Shown in pieces: positions 52,255 to 60,703 of a stretch of 64,000 nucleotides of DNA. The position numbers and the translations under genes are program-made. The notes under the pieces were generated by a model. That model made no database searches. It saw nothing but the letters and a program-made list of their open reading frames with translations, and was not told the DNA's origin. The stretch spans positions 62,001 through 126,000 of the forward strand of contig NZ_FRAJ01000004.1 of NCBI RefSeq assembly GCF_900142285.1, in the 5' to 3' direction. Position 1 is the first letter of the stretch. Each line of letters starts with the position of its first letter. The DNA is from Caminicella sporogenes DSM 14501 (GTDB taxonomy: Bacteria > Bacillota > Clostridia > Peptostreptococcales > Caminicellaceae).

Positions 52255-53784
52255 ATGTCAACAAATGTAAAATCTAAAAACAAATTAACTTTAGTTTCAT
52301 TAGTACTAATGATTTTTACTTCTGTATTTGGTTTTGCTAATATGCCAAGAGCTTTTTATCTAATGGGCTATGCTGCTATTCCTTGGTATGTTTTATCTGC
52401 TCTAACTTTCTTTGTTCCTTTTGCATTTATGATGGCTGAATACGGTGCAGCTTTTAAAAATGAGACAGGTGGAATTTATTCGTGGATGTCAAAATCAGTA
52501 GGTCCTAAATATGCTTTTATAGGTACTTTTATGTGGTATGCTTCTTATATAATTTGGATGGTAAACGTTGGTTCATCTATATGGATTGTATTTTCTACTG
52601 CAATATTTGGAACAGATACAACTTCAAGTTGGTCAATATTTGGTTTAAGTTCTACTCAAACATTAGGAATTTTAGGTGTTATGTGGATATTATTAGTAAC
52701 ATATATATCAACTAAAGGATTGGAAAAAATTAAAAAAATAACTTCTATAGGTGGTACAGCAGTAGCATTGTTAAATATAGTTTTATTATTAGGTGCAATT
52801 GCTGTATTAGTAGGCAACGGTGGACAATTGGCACAGCCAATTAATTCTATTAAATCTTTTACTAATTCACCTAATCCCGATTTTCAAAATATCATTGCAA
52901 TACTAGGCTTTTTAGTGTTTGCTATATTTGCATATGGCGGAACTGAAGTTACTGGAGGTTTAGTTGATCAAACTGAAAATCCAGAAAAAACTTTCCCTAA
53001 AGGTATAACTATTGCTGCAATTGTTATTTCAGTTGGATATGCTATAGGTATATTCTTTATAGGAATTTTTACTAATTTTAGTGAAGTTTTAAATAGTGAA
53101 AGTGTAAATATGGGTAATGTAGCTTATATAATCATGAATAATCTAGGTTATCAATTAGGACAAGCTTTTGGATTAAGTGAAGCTGCTTCAATTTCTATTG
53201 GTAATTGGATAGGAAGATATGTTGGTATATCAATGCTACTAGCTTTAACAGGTGCATTTTTCACATTAACTTATTCTCCTTTAAAACAAATTATAAATGG
53301 TACGCCAAAAGAAATATGGCCCGGAAAAATGGGTGAAATAAAAGATGGTATTCCTAAAAATGCTATGTGGATTCAATGTATAATAGTTATAGTAATGATA
53401 TTATTAGTTTCTTTTGGAGGCGATACTGCTAAAGAATTCTTTGAAAAGTTAGTATTAATGACAAATGTCGCTATGACTCTACCTTACATGTTTATATCAG
53501 GAGCTTTTATTGGATTTAAAAACAAAACAGAAATTAAAAAACCATTCGAAGTATTTAAAACTCGTACTAGTAGTATAATTGCTTCTGTAGTAGTTACATT
53601 AACTGTAGGTTTTGCTAACTTCTTTACAATAATACAACCTGCTACTGAAGGAGATATTAAATCTACAATTTGGAGTATTATAGGTCCTTTATTCTTTACA
53701 TTAGTTGCAATACTTATGTTCAATAGATATGAAAAGAAAGTAAAATTAAATAGTGCAAAACAAAAATTGCAAAAAACTGCTTAA
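52255..53784 (+). CDS. yjeM: YjeM-type APC family amino acid permease
   Basis: A 509-residue transporter with about 12-13 membrane segments. The N-terminus is strongly that of the YjeM subgroup of the glutamate/GABA antiporter family: LTLVSLVLMIFTSVFGFANMPRAFYLMGYAAIPWY, MMAEYGAAF, GGIYSWMSKSVGPKYAFIGTFMWY, and FAYGGTEVTGGLVDQTENPEKTFPKG. The substrate is not proven for YjeM. The ATG at 52255 follows GAAGGAGG; the frame is open for 47 further codons upstream but has no ribosome binding site there. Confidence 0.9.
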   Translation: MSTNVKSKNKLTLVSLVLMIFTSVFGFANMPRAFYLMGYAAIPWYVLSALTFFVPFAFMMAEYGAAFKNETGGIYSWMSKSVGPKYAFIGTFMWYASYIIWMVNVGSSIWIVFSTAIFGTDTTSSWSIFGLSSTQTLGILGVMWILLVTYISTKGLEKIKKITSIGGTAVALLNIVLLLGAIAVLVGNGGQLAQPINSIKSFTNSPNPDFQNIIAILGFLVFAIFAYGGTEVTGGLVDQTENPEKTFPKGITIAAIVISVGYAIGIFFIGIFTNFSEVLNSESVNMGNVAYIIMNNLGYQLGQAFGLSEAASISIGNWIGRYVGISMLLALTGAFFTLTYSPLKQIINGTPKEIWPGKMGEIKDGIPKNAMWIQCIIVIVMILLVSFGGDTAKEFFEKLVLMTNVAMTLPYMFISGAFIGFKNKTEIKKPFEVFKTRTSSIIASVVVTLTVGFANFFTIIQPATEGDIKSTIWSIIGPLFFTLVAILMFNRYEKKVKLNSAKQKLQKTA

Positions 53785-53790
53785 TTATCA

Positions 53791-53827
53791 TAATTGAAGC
53801 CCACGATAAAATCGTGGGCTTCAATTA
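53791..53827. terminator. Bidirectional terminator
   Basis: AATTGAAGCCCACGA pairs with TCGTGGGCTTCAATT around a short A-rich loop, between the convergent permease and PPC genes. It has the highest GC stem in the window. Confidence 0.9.
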
Positions 53828-54247
53828 ATCAAATTTTAATAAATTAGAACCTATTTCTTCATTAAAAGCTCTATCTACTTTTCCATCTATAGCTTCTATT
53901 ATTAACTCTCCAGTAACTCCAATAATCCCCAAATCCAAATGTCCACCATAAGTTTTACATTCATGGTCTGCAAGATTTATATGCAAATGAATACATATTT
54001 CATCATTCATAGTAGATATATTGCCCAATAAGCTCGTTATTTCATAATCTCCTGTCAATTCAATAAAATTATACTTTTTTTTGCTAGTATCAAATATACC
54101 TATTTTTGCCTTATTTACCAATCCTATTCCCTTTACAGAAGCTAAATTAATTTCATTTTCAATACAAAATTTCTTTAACGTTTCAATTATTTCTTCTCCT
54201 CTATCAATTCTCATTACATATGTATTTCCAAATTTTTTATAATCCAT
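53825..54247 (-). CDS. PPC (DUF296) domain DNA-binding protein
   Basis: A 140-residue single PPC/DUF296 domain protein, related to the plant AHL PPC domain and to bacterial trimers. Visible segments are YVMRIDRGEEIIETLKKFCIENEI, ASVKGIGLVNKAKIGIFD, LTGDYEITSLLGNIS and HLHINLADHECKTYGGHL, with conserved His that bind metal in some members. The biological role is unknown. Two ATGs (54253 and 54247) share an AGGGGG site; the choice is uncertain. It could be in an operon with the patatin gene, 32-38 bases upstream. Confidence 0.85.
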   Translation of the reverse strand: MDYKKFGNTYVMRIDRGEEIIETLKKFCIENEINLASVKGIGLVNKAKIGIFDTSKKKYNFIELTGDYEITSLLGNISTMNDEICIHLHINLADHECKTYGGHLDLGIIGVTGELIIEAIDGKVDRAFNEEIGSNLLKFD

Positions 54248-54284
54248 AATCATAATTCCCCCTTATAATTTATTTAATTGTATT

Positions 54285-55055
54285 TTAAATTTTTTTACCT
54301 ATTTCATAACCCTCGTAAAATATTTTTTCACAAAATTCTTTTTTAAATCTGATAGTATCACCACGCATAAATTCAACTTCAGGTTTAATTACTATAATAT
54401 CTTCTCTACTATATTTATTTAATATATAGTCTGGTATTTGGTAATCAACACTAAAAGTTACTATATATAATTTATCAACTTTATTTTCAGTAAAAGGTGA
54501 TAAAAAATTATTATTAACAATTCCGCCATCTAAATTATACCCATCATAAACTCCTTTTTCTAAATCTTTCTTAAATTCATCAAATAACTTTTCAGAATTA
54601 AATTCTTCAATTATTTTATCTAAAGTTTTATTTTTATCAAGCTTACCGGGAAGTAGAGAACTATATTTAATAAATTTTAAACCTTCCTTTTTATCAAATT
54701 TTGTTATATCTACTATTTTCTCTTTTAAATTATTTCCAGTTATTTTTACATAATTGACAAAATAAGCCTCTATCTTATCATTTCTTCCTTCAAGGTCTTC
54801 TAATATTTTTATTAATGAACTATTATCAATTATTTTATCATCTTTCCAATCATTTTCAAAATCTATATTATCAATATTTACCCACATTTCTCTCATTTTA
54901 TCTATATTATTAGTATATATAAAATAAGAATTTATAGCACCTATAGAAGTTCCCGAAAGAATTTGAAAATCTAATCCTTTTTCAAATAATCCAAATACAA
55001 CACCTGCTTGAAAAGCTCCCTTTGCTCCTCCCCCTTGCAAAAAAAGTCCTCTCAT
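54285..55055 (-). CDS. Patatin-like phospholipase
   Basis: A 256-residue serine lipase of the RssA/YlbK-like bacterial patatin group. It has the oxyanion hole GGGAKGAFQAGV (residues about 8-19), the nucleophile elbow G-T-S-I-G (about 36-40), and the catalytic Asp in YNLDGGIVNN. It probably acts on phospholipid or acyl esters in the cytoplasm or at the membrane. The ATG at 55055 follows AGGTGG; the GTG at 55064 lies in that site. Confidence 0.9.
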   Translation of the reverse strand: MRGLFLQGGGAKGAFQAGVVFGLFEKGLDFQILSGTSIGAINSYFIYTNNIDKMREMWVNIDNIDFENDWKDDKIIDNSSLIKILEDLEGRNDKIEAYFVNYVKITGNNLKEKIVDITKFDKKEGLKFIKYSSLLPGKLDKNKTLDKIIEEFNSEKLFDEFKKDLEKGVYDGYNLDGGIVNNNFLSPFTENKVDKLYIVTFSVDYQIPDYILNKYSREDIIVIKPEVEFMRGDTIRFKKEFCEKIFYEGYEIGKKI

Positions 55056-55119
55056 GTATTCCACCTCTTATCTCTAATTTCACAACTAAATAAAAATATA
55101 AAAATTTAATTTAAATTAA

Positions 55120-56139
55120 TCATTTTACAATTGTAACCATACTTTCATCTATACTATTTAAATCTTTTGCTCCTGTCATTATCATTGTATTATGAAGTTC
55201 CCCACCAATTTTATTAGTATAAAACTCTACTCCTTCAATACCTCCTCCATAAGCTGCTATTGAATATGGTCTTCCAATCAATACAGCATCTGCTCCTAAT
55301 GCTATAGCCTTAAAAACGTCTAAACCAGACCTAAAACCACCATCTACAAATATCTTTAATTTTCCTTTAACTTCTCTACTTATCATTGGAAGAACTTCTA
55401 TAGTTGATAAAGTTTCATCTAATACTCTTCCACCGTGGTTAGAAACAACTATTCCATATGCTCCTGCCTCTACCGCCTTTAAAGCTCCTTTTACAGTCAT
55501 TATTCCTTTTAAAATAAAAGGCAATTTAGTAGAAGCAATTATTTCTTTCAAATCATCAACAGACTTTGGAGAAACGGGTTTTCCCTGCATACCTAATAAA
55601 GCTAAACCTGCAGCATCTATATCCATTGCAACTGCCAAAACTTTTTTTTCTTCTGCCAATCTTATTTTCCTCAATATTTCATCTTTTTTCCAAGGTTTAA
55701 TAGTTGGTATACCCCACCCATCATTTTCCCCTATAACTTCAAGAGGCTTTTTAAAAACGTAATCTTTTACTCCATCTCCTGTAAAAGCAATTGTTCCAGC
55801 ATTTTTACATCCTACCACAATAGCTTTTTGATACTCATATTCAGTAAAAAAATCACTGTAATTTAATTTTACATCACCTATTGGAGCTGCAAAAATAGGA
55901 TATTTAAATCTCTTTCCAAAAAGTTTTATAGACGTATCTACTTCTTGCAAGCTGTATATTGTATCCATGTTGATTTTTATTTCTCTTAATTTTTCATAAT
56001 TTCTTATAAATCCTAATCCTGTACCCTTTCCTCCTATACCGGGTATTTCTCCTTTACATGCTTTGCCATCACATACTTGACAAACTCTACAAGATTTTAT
56101 ATTTTTCCTAGCATTTTCTAACAATATTTTATAATTCAT
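55120..56139 (-). CDS. FMN-dependent alpha-hydroxy-acid oxidising protein
   Basis: A 339-residue TIM-barrel enzyme of the lactate oxidase/glycolate oxidase family. FMN and substrate segments are FPIFAAPIG-type strand PIFAAPIGDVKL, LPFILKGIMTVKGALKAVEAGAYGIVVSNHGGRVLDETLSTIEVLP (catalytic His in SNHGGR), and FVDGGFRSGLDVFKAIALGADAVLIGRPY. The N-terminus has four cysteines in CRVCQVCDGKACKG, which the aerobic oxidases lack. This form is common in anaerobes and may use another electron acceptor; that is inference. The ATG at 56139 follows GGGTGA. Confidence 0.88.
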   Translation of the reverse strand: MNYKILLENARKNIKSCRVCQVCDGKACKGEIPGIGGKGTGLGFIRNYEKLREIKINMDTIYSLQEVDTSIKLFGKRFKYPIFAAPIGDVKLNYSDFFTEYEYQKAIVVGCKNAGTIAFTGDGVKDYVFKKPLEVIGENDGWGIPTIKPWKKDEILRKIRLAEEKKVLAVAMDIDAAGLALLGMQGKPVSPKSVDDLKEIIASTKLPFILKGIMTVKGALKAVEAGAYGIVVSNHGGRVLDETLSTIEVLPMISREVKGKLKIFVDGGFRSGLDVFKAIALGADAVLIGRPYSIAAYGGGIEGVEFYTNKIGGELHNTMIMTGAKDLNSIDESMVTIVK

Positions 56140-56218
56140 ATTTATCACCCTATTTAAAATATTTCTTCATATTAATAATACCTTTCTTTAATAACATATT
56201 CAATACCATTAAAAAAAT

Positions 56219-56266
56219 AAAAACCTTATAGAATAGACTTTCTTATTTGCCTATCTATAAGGTTTT
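56219..56266 (-). terminator. Terminator of the serine operon
   Basis: AAAACCTTATAGATAG pairs with CTATTCTATAAGGTTTT with one bulge; on the minus strand it continues TTATTTTTTT. It lies 14 bases after the DUF1015 stop. Confidence 0.9.
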
Positions 56267-56279
56267 CAAATTAATGTTT

Positions 56280-57530
56280 TTAATCAGATAATCTGTGCAC
56301 AAATAATCCACTTCTAAGTTTTGGTTCAAACCAAGTTGATTTTGGAGGCATTACCTTTCCTGCATCTGCTATAGACAATAAATCATCTATAGTAGTAGGA
56401 TACATTGAAAAAGCAATTTTCATATCTTTAGCAACTCTTCTTTCCAATTCTACTAATCCTCTAATACCTCCAACAAAATCTATTCTATTATCTGTTCTTG
56501 GATTTTCAATACCAAGAATTGGATTAAGTAGATTTCTTTGCAAAATTGATACATCTAATCTATCTACCGGGTCGTTTTCATCATAAGTACCTTCTTTTGC
56601 AGTTAATTTATACCATTTGCCTTCTAAAAACATACCAAAAGTATGTTTTTGAATAGGCTTATATTGTCCTTTATCTGTATATTCTTCTACTTCAAATTTT
56701 TCTCTTACTTTTTTAATAAATTCTTCTACACTTAATCCGTTTAAATCTTTAACAACTCTATTGTAATCCATTATAAATAAATCTTCATCTGGAAATATAA
56801 CAGATAAAAAATAGTTAAATTCTTCATTTCCCGTATAATTTTGATTTTGTTTTCTTCTCTCTAATCCAACTTTTACAGAAGAAGCAGACCTATGATGACC
56901 ATCAGCTATATATAAATAATCTATTTCTGCAAATTTTTTGTTAATTTTTGTAATTGTATTTTCATCATCAATAATCCAAACTATATGAGTAATATCATCT
57001 TCACTTGTAAAATTATAAACGGGCTTATGAAATTTAATCCATTCATTTACAATTTTATTTATATCATCATTTTTTCTATATGTCAAAAATATAGGTGCAG
57101 TATTTGCATCACAGTAGTCAAAATTTTTTATTCTATCTATTTCTTTTTCAGGTCTTGTAAATTCATGCTTTTTAATTATATCATTCATATAATCATCTAT
57201 AGAAGTACAGCCAACTATACCCGTTTGTACCCTTCCATCCATTATTTGTCGATAAATATAAAACACCGGTTTTTCATCTTGAATAAGTATACCTTCTTTT
57301 ATCATATTATCTAGATTTTTTCTAGCTGTTTTATATACTAATTCATCATATTGATTAACTGAATCATCTAGGTCTATCTCAGAACGTACAACATGTAAAA
57401 ATGAAAATTTATTTCGTTTTGCCATTTCCTTTGCTTCTTCTCTATTCATGACATCATATGGTAATGATGCTACTTTATCTACAATATCACCTCGTGGTCT
57501 AATTCCTTTAAACGGTCTTACTACCGCCAT
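56280..57530 (-). CDS. DUF1015 family protein
   Basis: A 416-residue protein of the DUF1015 family: VRPFKGIRPRGDIVDKVASLPYDVMNREEAKEMAKRN at the N-terminus, KKHEFTRPEKEIDRIK, YIADGHHRSASSVKVGLERR, and DPVDRLDVSILQRNLLNPILGIENPRTDNRIDFVGG. The ADGHHR motif suggests an enzyme active site of the ParB/serine-kinase-like fold; that is inference. In many anaerobes it follows serine-pathway aminotransferase and dehydrogenase genes, as here, where it begins 12 bases after serA. It is intact while both of its partners are broken. Confidence 0.88.
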   Translation of the reverse strand: MAVVRPFKGIRPRGDIVDKVASLPYDVMNREEAKEMAKRNKFSFLHVVRSEIDLDDSVNQYDELVYKTARKNLDNMIKEGILIQDEKPVFYIYRQIMDGRVQTGIVGCTSIDDYMNDIIKKHEFTRPEKEIDRIKNFDYCDANTAPIFLTYRKNDDINKIVNEWIKFHKPVYNFTSEDDITHIVWIIDDENTITKINKKFAEIDYLYIADGHHRSASSVKVGLERRKQNQNYTGNEEFNYFLSVIFPDEDLFIMDYNRVVKDLNGLSVEEFIKKVREKFEVEEYTDKGQYKPIQKHTFGMFLEGKWYKLTAKEGTYDENDPVDRLDVSILQRNLLNPILGIENPRTDNRIDFVGGIRGLVELERRVAKDMKIAFSMYPTTIDDLLSIADAGKVMPPKSTWFEPKLRSGLFVHRLSD

Positions 57531-57542
57531 ATTTTTTGCCCC

Positions 57543-58456
57543 CTATTTGAAAAATTTTGTTATTATGTCAACTATTTCTTGACCAATTCTAGCTTGCGCC
57601 TCTTTTGTAGAAGCTCCTATATGAGGTGTTAATGAAACTCTTGGATGAGTATATAATTTCTCATTTCTGGTTGGTTCTTCTTCAAATACATCTACAGCAG
57701 CGGCAGCAACCTTTCCTGAATCTAAAGCTTTTACTAATGCTTTTTCACAAACTACTCCACCTCTTGCCGTATTTATTAAATATACTCCATTCTTCATTTT
57801 ATTAAATTCTTCTTCTCCTAAAATAACTCCATTTTCTCTATTAAATGGCACATGAATAGAAATAAAATCTGATTTTGCCAATAATTCATCTAAAGACATA
57901 TATGTATATTTATCATAACCTTCAGCTTTGCCTTTTTTATCTGTATAAATGACGTTCATACCTAATGCATAAGCTCTTTTAGCAGTTTCCTTAGCTATTC
58001 TTCCAAAACCTATCAACCCTAAAGTTTTCCCAGTAATTTCTATACCCTTATACTGCTTTTTATTCCACTGACCATTTCTCATAGTAACATTGGCAATATA
58101 TATATATATCTTGCCAATGCAAACATATGTCCTATAGTAAGCTCTGCAACAGAAATACTACTTGCATTTGGAGTATTCATTACTTGTATGCCATGTTCCA
58201 TAGCATAATTAACATCTATATTATCTACTCCAACGCCTCCTCTTATTATGAGTTTTAACCTCTTAGTTTCAAGTGCTTTATCTATAATAGGTTTACGAAT
58301 TTTAGTAGCAGAACGAACTACTATTACATCAAACTCTTTTACTTTTTCTTTTAATTCTTCTACTTCATAATGTTTTTCAACTACTTCAAAACCACTCTCT
58401 ATTAACTTTGTAGTTGCATTCTTATCCATACCATCAGTAATCAAAATTCTAACCAT
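57543..58456 (-). pseudogene. serA: D-3-phosphoglycerate dehydrogenase, frameshifted
   Basis: SerA oxidises 3-phosphoglycerate, the first step of serine synthesis. The N-terminal part (58456 down to 58079) carries the substrate domain to TIGHMFALARYIYI, then runs off frame to a stop. The second part starts in another frame with MRNGQWNKKQYKG and holds the NAD-binding motif LGLIGFGRIAKETA and catalytic TPHIGAST. The frames join if one TA unit is removed from the (TA)6 tract at 58096-58108: ARYIYIANVTMRNGQW is then continuous. The whole would be about 300 residues, the normal short form without ACT domain. The stop and the next ATG overlap as ATGA, so reinitiation of the second half is possible. 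A sequencing error is the alternative. Confidence 0.85.
58096..58108. repeat. (TA)6 dinucleotide tract inside serA
   Basis: A short simple-sequence repeat at the exact frameshift point, flanked by TTGGCAA/TTGCCAA inverted repeats. Five units would restore the serA frame; six are present. Confidence 0.8.
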
Positions 58457-58471
58457 ATTCCCCACACCCCA

Positions 58472-59542
58472 TTATAATCCAAGAATATCTTCTATATTGA
58501 CCAGAAGTTCTTTAATTTGCGGTAAAGTCATTTCCCCCATATGAGCTATTCTAAATGCCTGTTCCTTTAGTTTCCCATATCCATTTGAAATCATATAACC
58601 TCTCATAGCAAGTCTCTTATTTAAATCTGCTACACTAATACCTGTAGTATTTTTTATATTTGTCAGTGTATTTGAAGCATATTCTTCTTTAGGAAATAAT
58701 TCAAAATATTTTTTAGCCCACGCTCTAACATATTTAGCCATTTCTTCATGACGTGCAAATCTATTTTCTAAACCTTCTTCAAAAATCTTATCCAACTGAT
58801 AATTTAATGCAAACATATGTGATAGCGATGGAGTTGATGGATATTGATAGTCTTTCTTTTGTATATACTCATATAATCTAACTAAATCAAGATAAAATCC
58901 TCTATATTTAACTTCTCTAGCTGCTTCATATGCTTTTTGCGAAAAAGTACAAATAGCAAGTCCCGGAGGTAATGCCAATGCTTTTTGAGTAGAAGTAATA
59001 CAAATATCTATACCCCAATCATCTACTTCTATTTTTACTCCTGCTGCTGAACTAACTGCATCTACACAAAAAACTACTTCAGGATACCTTTTAACTACTT
59101 TTCCAATTTCTGAAATTGGATTCATGACACCTGTTGAAGTTTCATTATGAGTAACTGTTATCAAATCATATTTACCAGTTGATAAAACTTCATCAACCTG
59201 CTCAGGAATAGTTGCTTCTCCCCAATTAACCTCATATAAATCCACTGGTACATTGTTAGCAACAGCCATTTCATACTATCTTTTACCAAATGCTCCAACA
59301 GCAAAAACTGCTGCTCTTCTTCTAGTACAACAGCGAATTGCTGCTTCCATTAACCCACTTCCAGAAGTCGTAGATAATATAATTTGATTTTTCGTATAAA
59401 AAAGCTTCATTAATTTTTCACTTATATCTCTTTGAAGTTTTGAAGCTTCTTTAGTTCTATGTCCTATCATTGGAGTTGCCATCTTTTGAAGCACATCTTC
59501 AGCAACATCTACAGGACCAGGAATAAATAATTTCTTATGCAT
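58472..59542 (-). pseudogene. Class V aminotransferase (serine-pathway type) with in-frame TAG
   Basis: A fold-type I PLP aminotransferase of the alanine-glyoxylate/serine-pyruvate group, which in anaerobes next to serA probably serves as the phosphoserine aminotransferase. The first 88 codons (MHKKLFIPGPVDVAEDVLQKMATPMIGHR) end at TAG 59278-59276 after AFGKR. The next codons TAT GAA ATG continue the expected sequence (YEMAVANNVPVDLYEV), and homologues have a Trp at the stop position, so TGG has become TAG. The rest keeps the PLP Lys in TSTQKALALPPGLA and the C-terminus to EDILGL. There is no frameshift. Partial reinitiation at ATG 59269 could give only the C-terminal part. Confidence 0.85.
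59276..59278 (-). other. Premature amber codon
   Basis: TAG in the frame of the aminotransferase, one transition from TGG. See the pseudogene entry at 58472-59542. Confidence 0.85.
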
Positions 59543-59695
59543 AAATTCCCCACCCCCGTCAAATATTGTTATTATTACAAAAATTTAAAATATAATTACT
59601 TCTATAATAACATCTAAAAAATTTTATCTCAATATTTTTTTGTATTTTTATGTATTAAATTATATAAATATACTTAAAATCACACTAGCTTTAAT

Positions 59696-60529
59696 CTAAT
59701 ATGAATTATTTTCATTTATATCATACAAATCAATTCTCCTATGTTTTAATAATGGAAGTTCTTCTCTGATTTTATTTACTCTATGAAGGTCCACTTCTTT
59801 TATAATAACCGTTTCTCTTTCATCCGCCTTTGCAACAACTTCACCCCACGGGTCTACAATTAATGAATGTCCATAAGCTATATATGATAAATTATAATTT
59901 CTAGATGGTGATGCAGCTATAAAATAAACCTGATTATCTACTGCTCTAATCTTTGCAAGAGCATGCCAGTGAGCAGGACCTGTAGTCATATTAAATGCAG
60001 CAGGTACTATTATCACTTTTGCACCTTTTAATGTCATAAGTCTCATTAACTCCGGAAATCTCATATCATAACAAATTGCTACTCCAATTTTGCAAAATTC
60101 AGTTTCAATTACAGTTATATCTTGTCCAAAGCTAAAAGTATCTGATTCTTTAAAAGTTATTCCACCATCTACATCTACATCAAAAAGATGAATTTTCCTA
60201 TGTCTGCCTATAAGCTCACCATTTTTATTGAAAATATATGATGTATTAAATATTCTGCTTTTTTCTCTTTCAGGTATAGAACCTCCTACTATGTATATTT
60301 CTAACTCTTTTGCAAGATTTGATAATAATTTAGTAGTTTTTCCCAGATATTCTTCTGCATAATCAGAAAAAAAATTATTGTCATACGGACAATTAAACAT
60401 CTCTGGAAGAACTGCTATATCTGCTCCTTCATAACTAGCTTTTCTAATCATATCTTCAGCTTTTTTAAGATTTGCTTCTTTACTGTTTATAACTTGCATT
60501 TGACAAATGGCAAACTTTACTTTACTCAT
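59696..60529 (-). CDS. Carbon-nitrogen hydrolase (Nit2/omega-amidase-like)
   Basis: A 277-residue nitrilase-superfamily amidohydrolase. The Glu-Lys-Cys triad is visible in VLPEMFNCPY (Glu43), GRHRKIHLFD (Lys) and GVAICYDMRFPELMR (Cys about 153). The DVDVDGGITFKESDTF region is typical of omega-amidases, which deamidate alpha-ketoglutaramate or ketosuccinamate after transamination. It lies upstream of the serine operon on the same strand but 150 bases away. A GAGGTGA site precedes the ATG. Confidence 0.9.
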   Translation of the reverse strand: MSKVKFAICQMQVINSKEANLKKAEDMIRKASYEGADIAVLPEMFNCPYDNNFFSDYAEEYLGKTTKLLSNLAKELEIYIVGGSIPEREKSRIFNTSYIFNKNGELIGRHRKIHLFDVDVDGGITFKESDTFSFGQDITVIETEFCKIGVAICYDMRFPELMRLMTLKGAKVIIVPAAFNMTTGPAHWHALAKIRAVDNQVYFIAASPSRNYNLSYIAYGHSLIVDPWGEVVAKADERETVIIKEVDLHRVNKIREELPLLKHRRIDLYDINENNSY

Positions 60530-60672
60530 AATCTCACCTCTTTATTTATTTCAAGTTCCATATTGCAAATTCCAAGTTTTAATGTCAATCTTTTATATAT
60601 CTTTTTAAACTTTTAGCTCTTAACTGTTTAAACAACTCTTATCTAATATAATTTATATTAATATAAAAAAAC

Positions 60673-60703
60673 CTTAAGGCCTTTATTTTTTCAAAGCCTT
60701 AAG
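60673..60703 (-). terminator. Terminator of the BTAD regulator gene
   Basis: CTTAAGGCTTT pairs with a near-matching AAAGGCCTTAAG, overlapping the stop codon at 60683; on the minus strand it is followed by TTTTTTTATAT. Confidence 0.8.
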
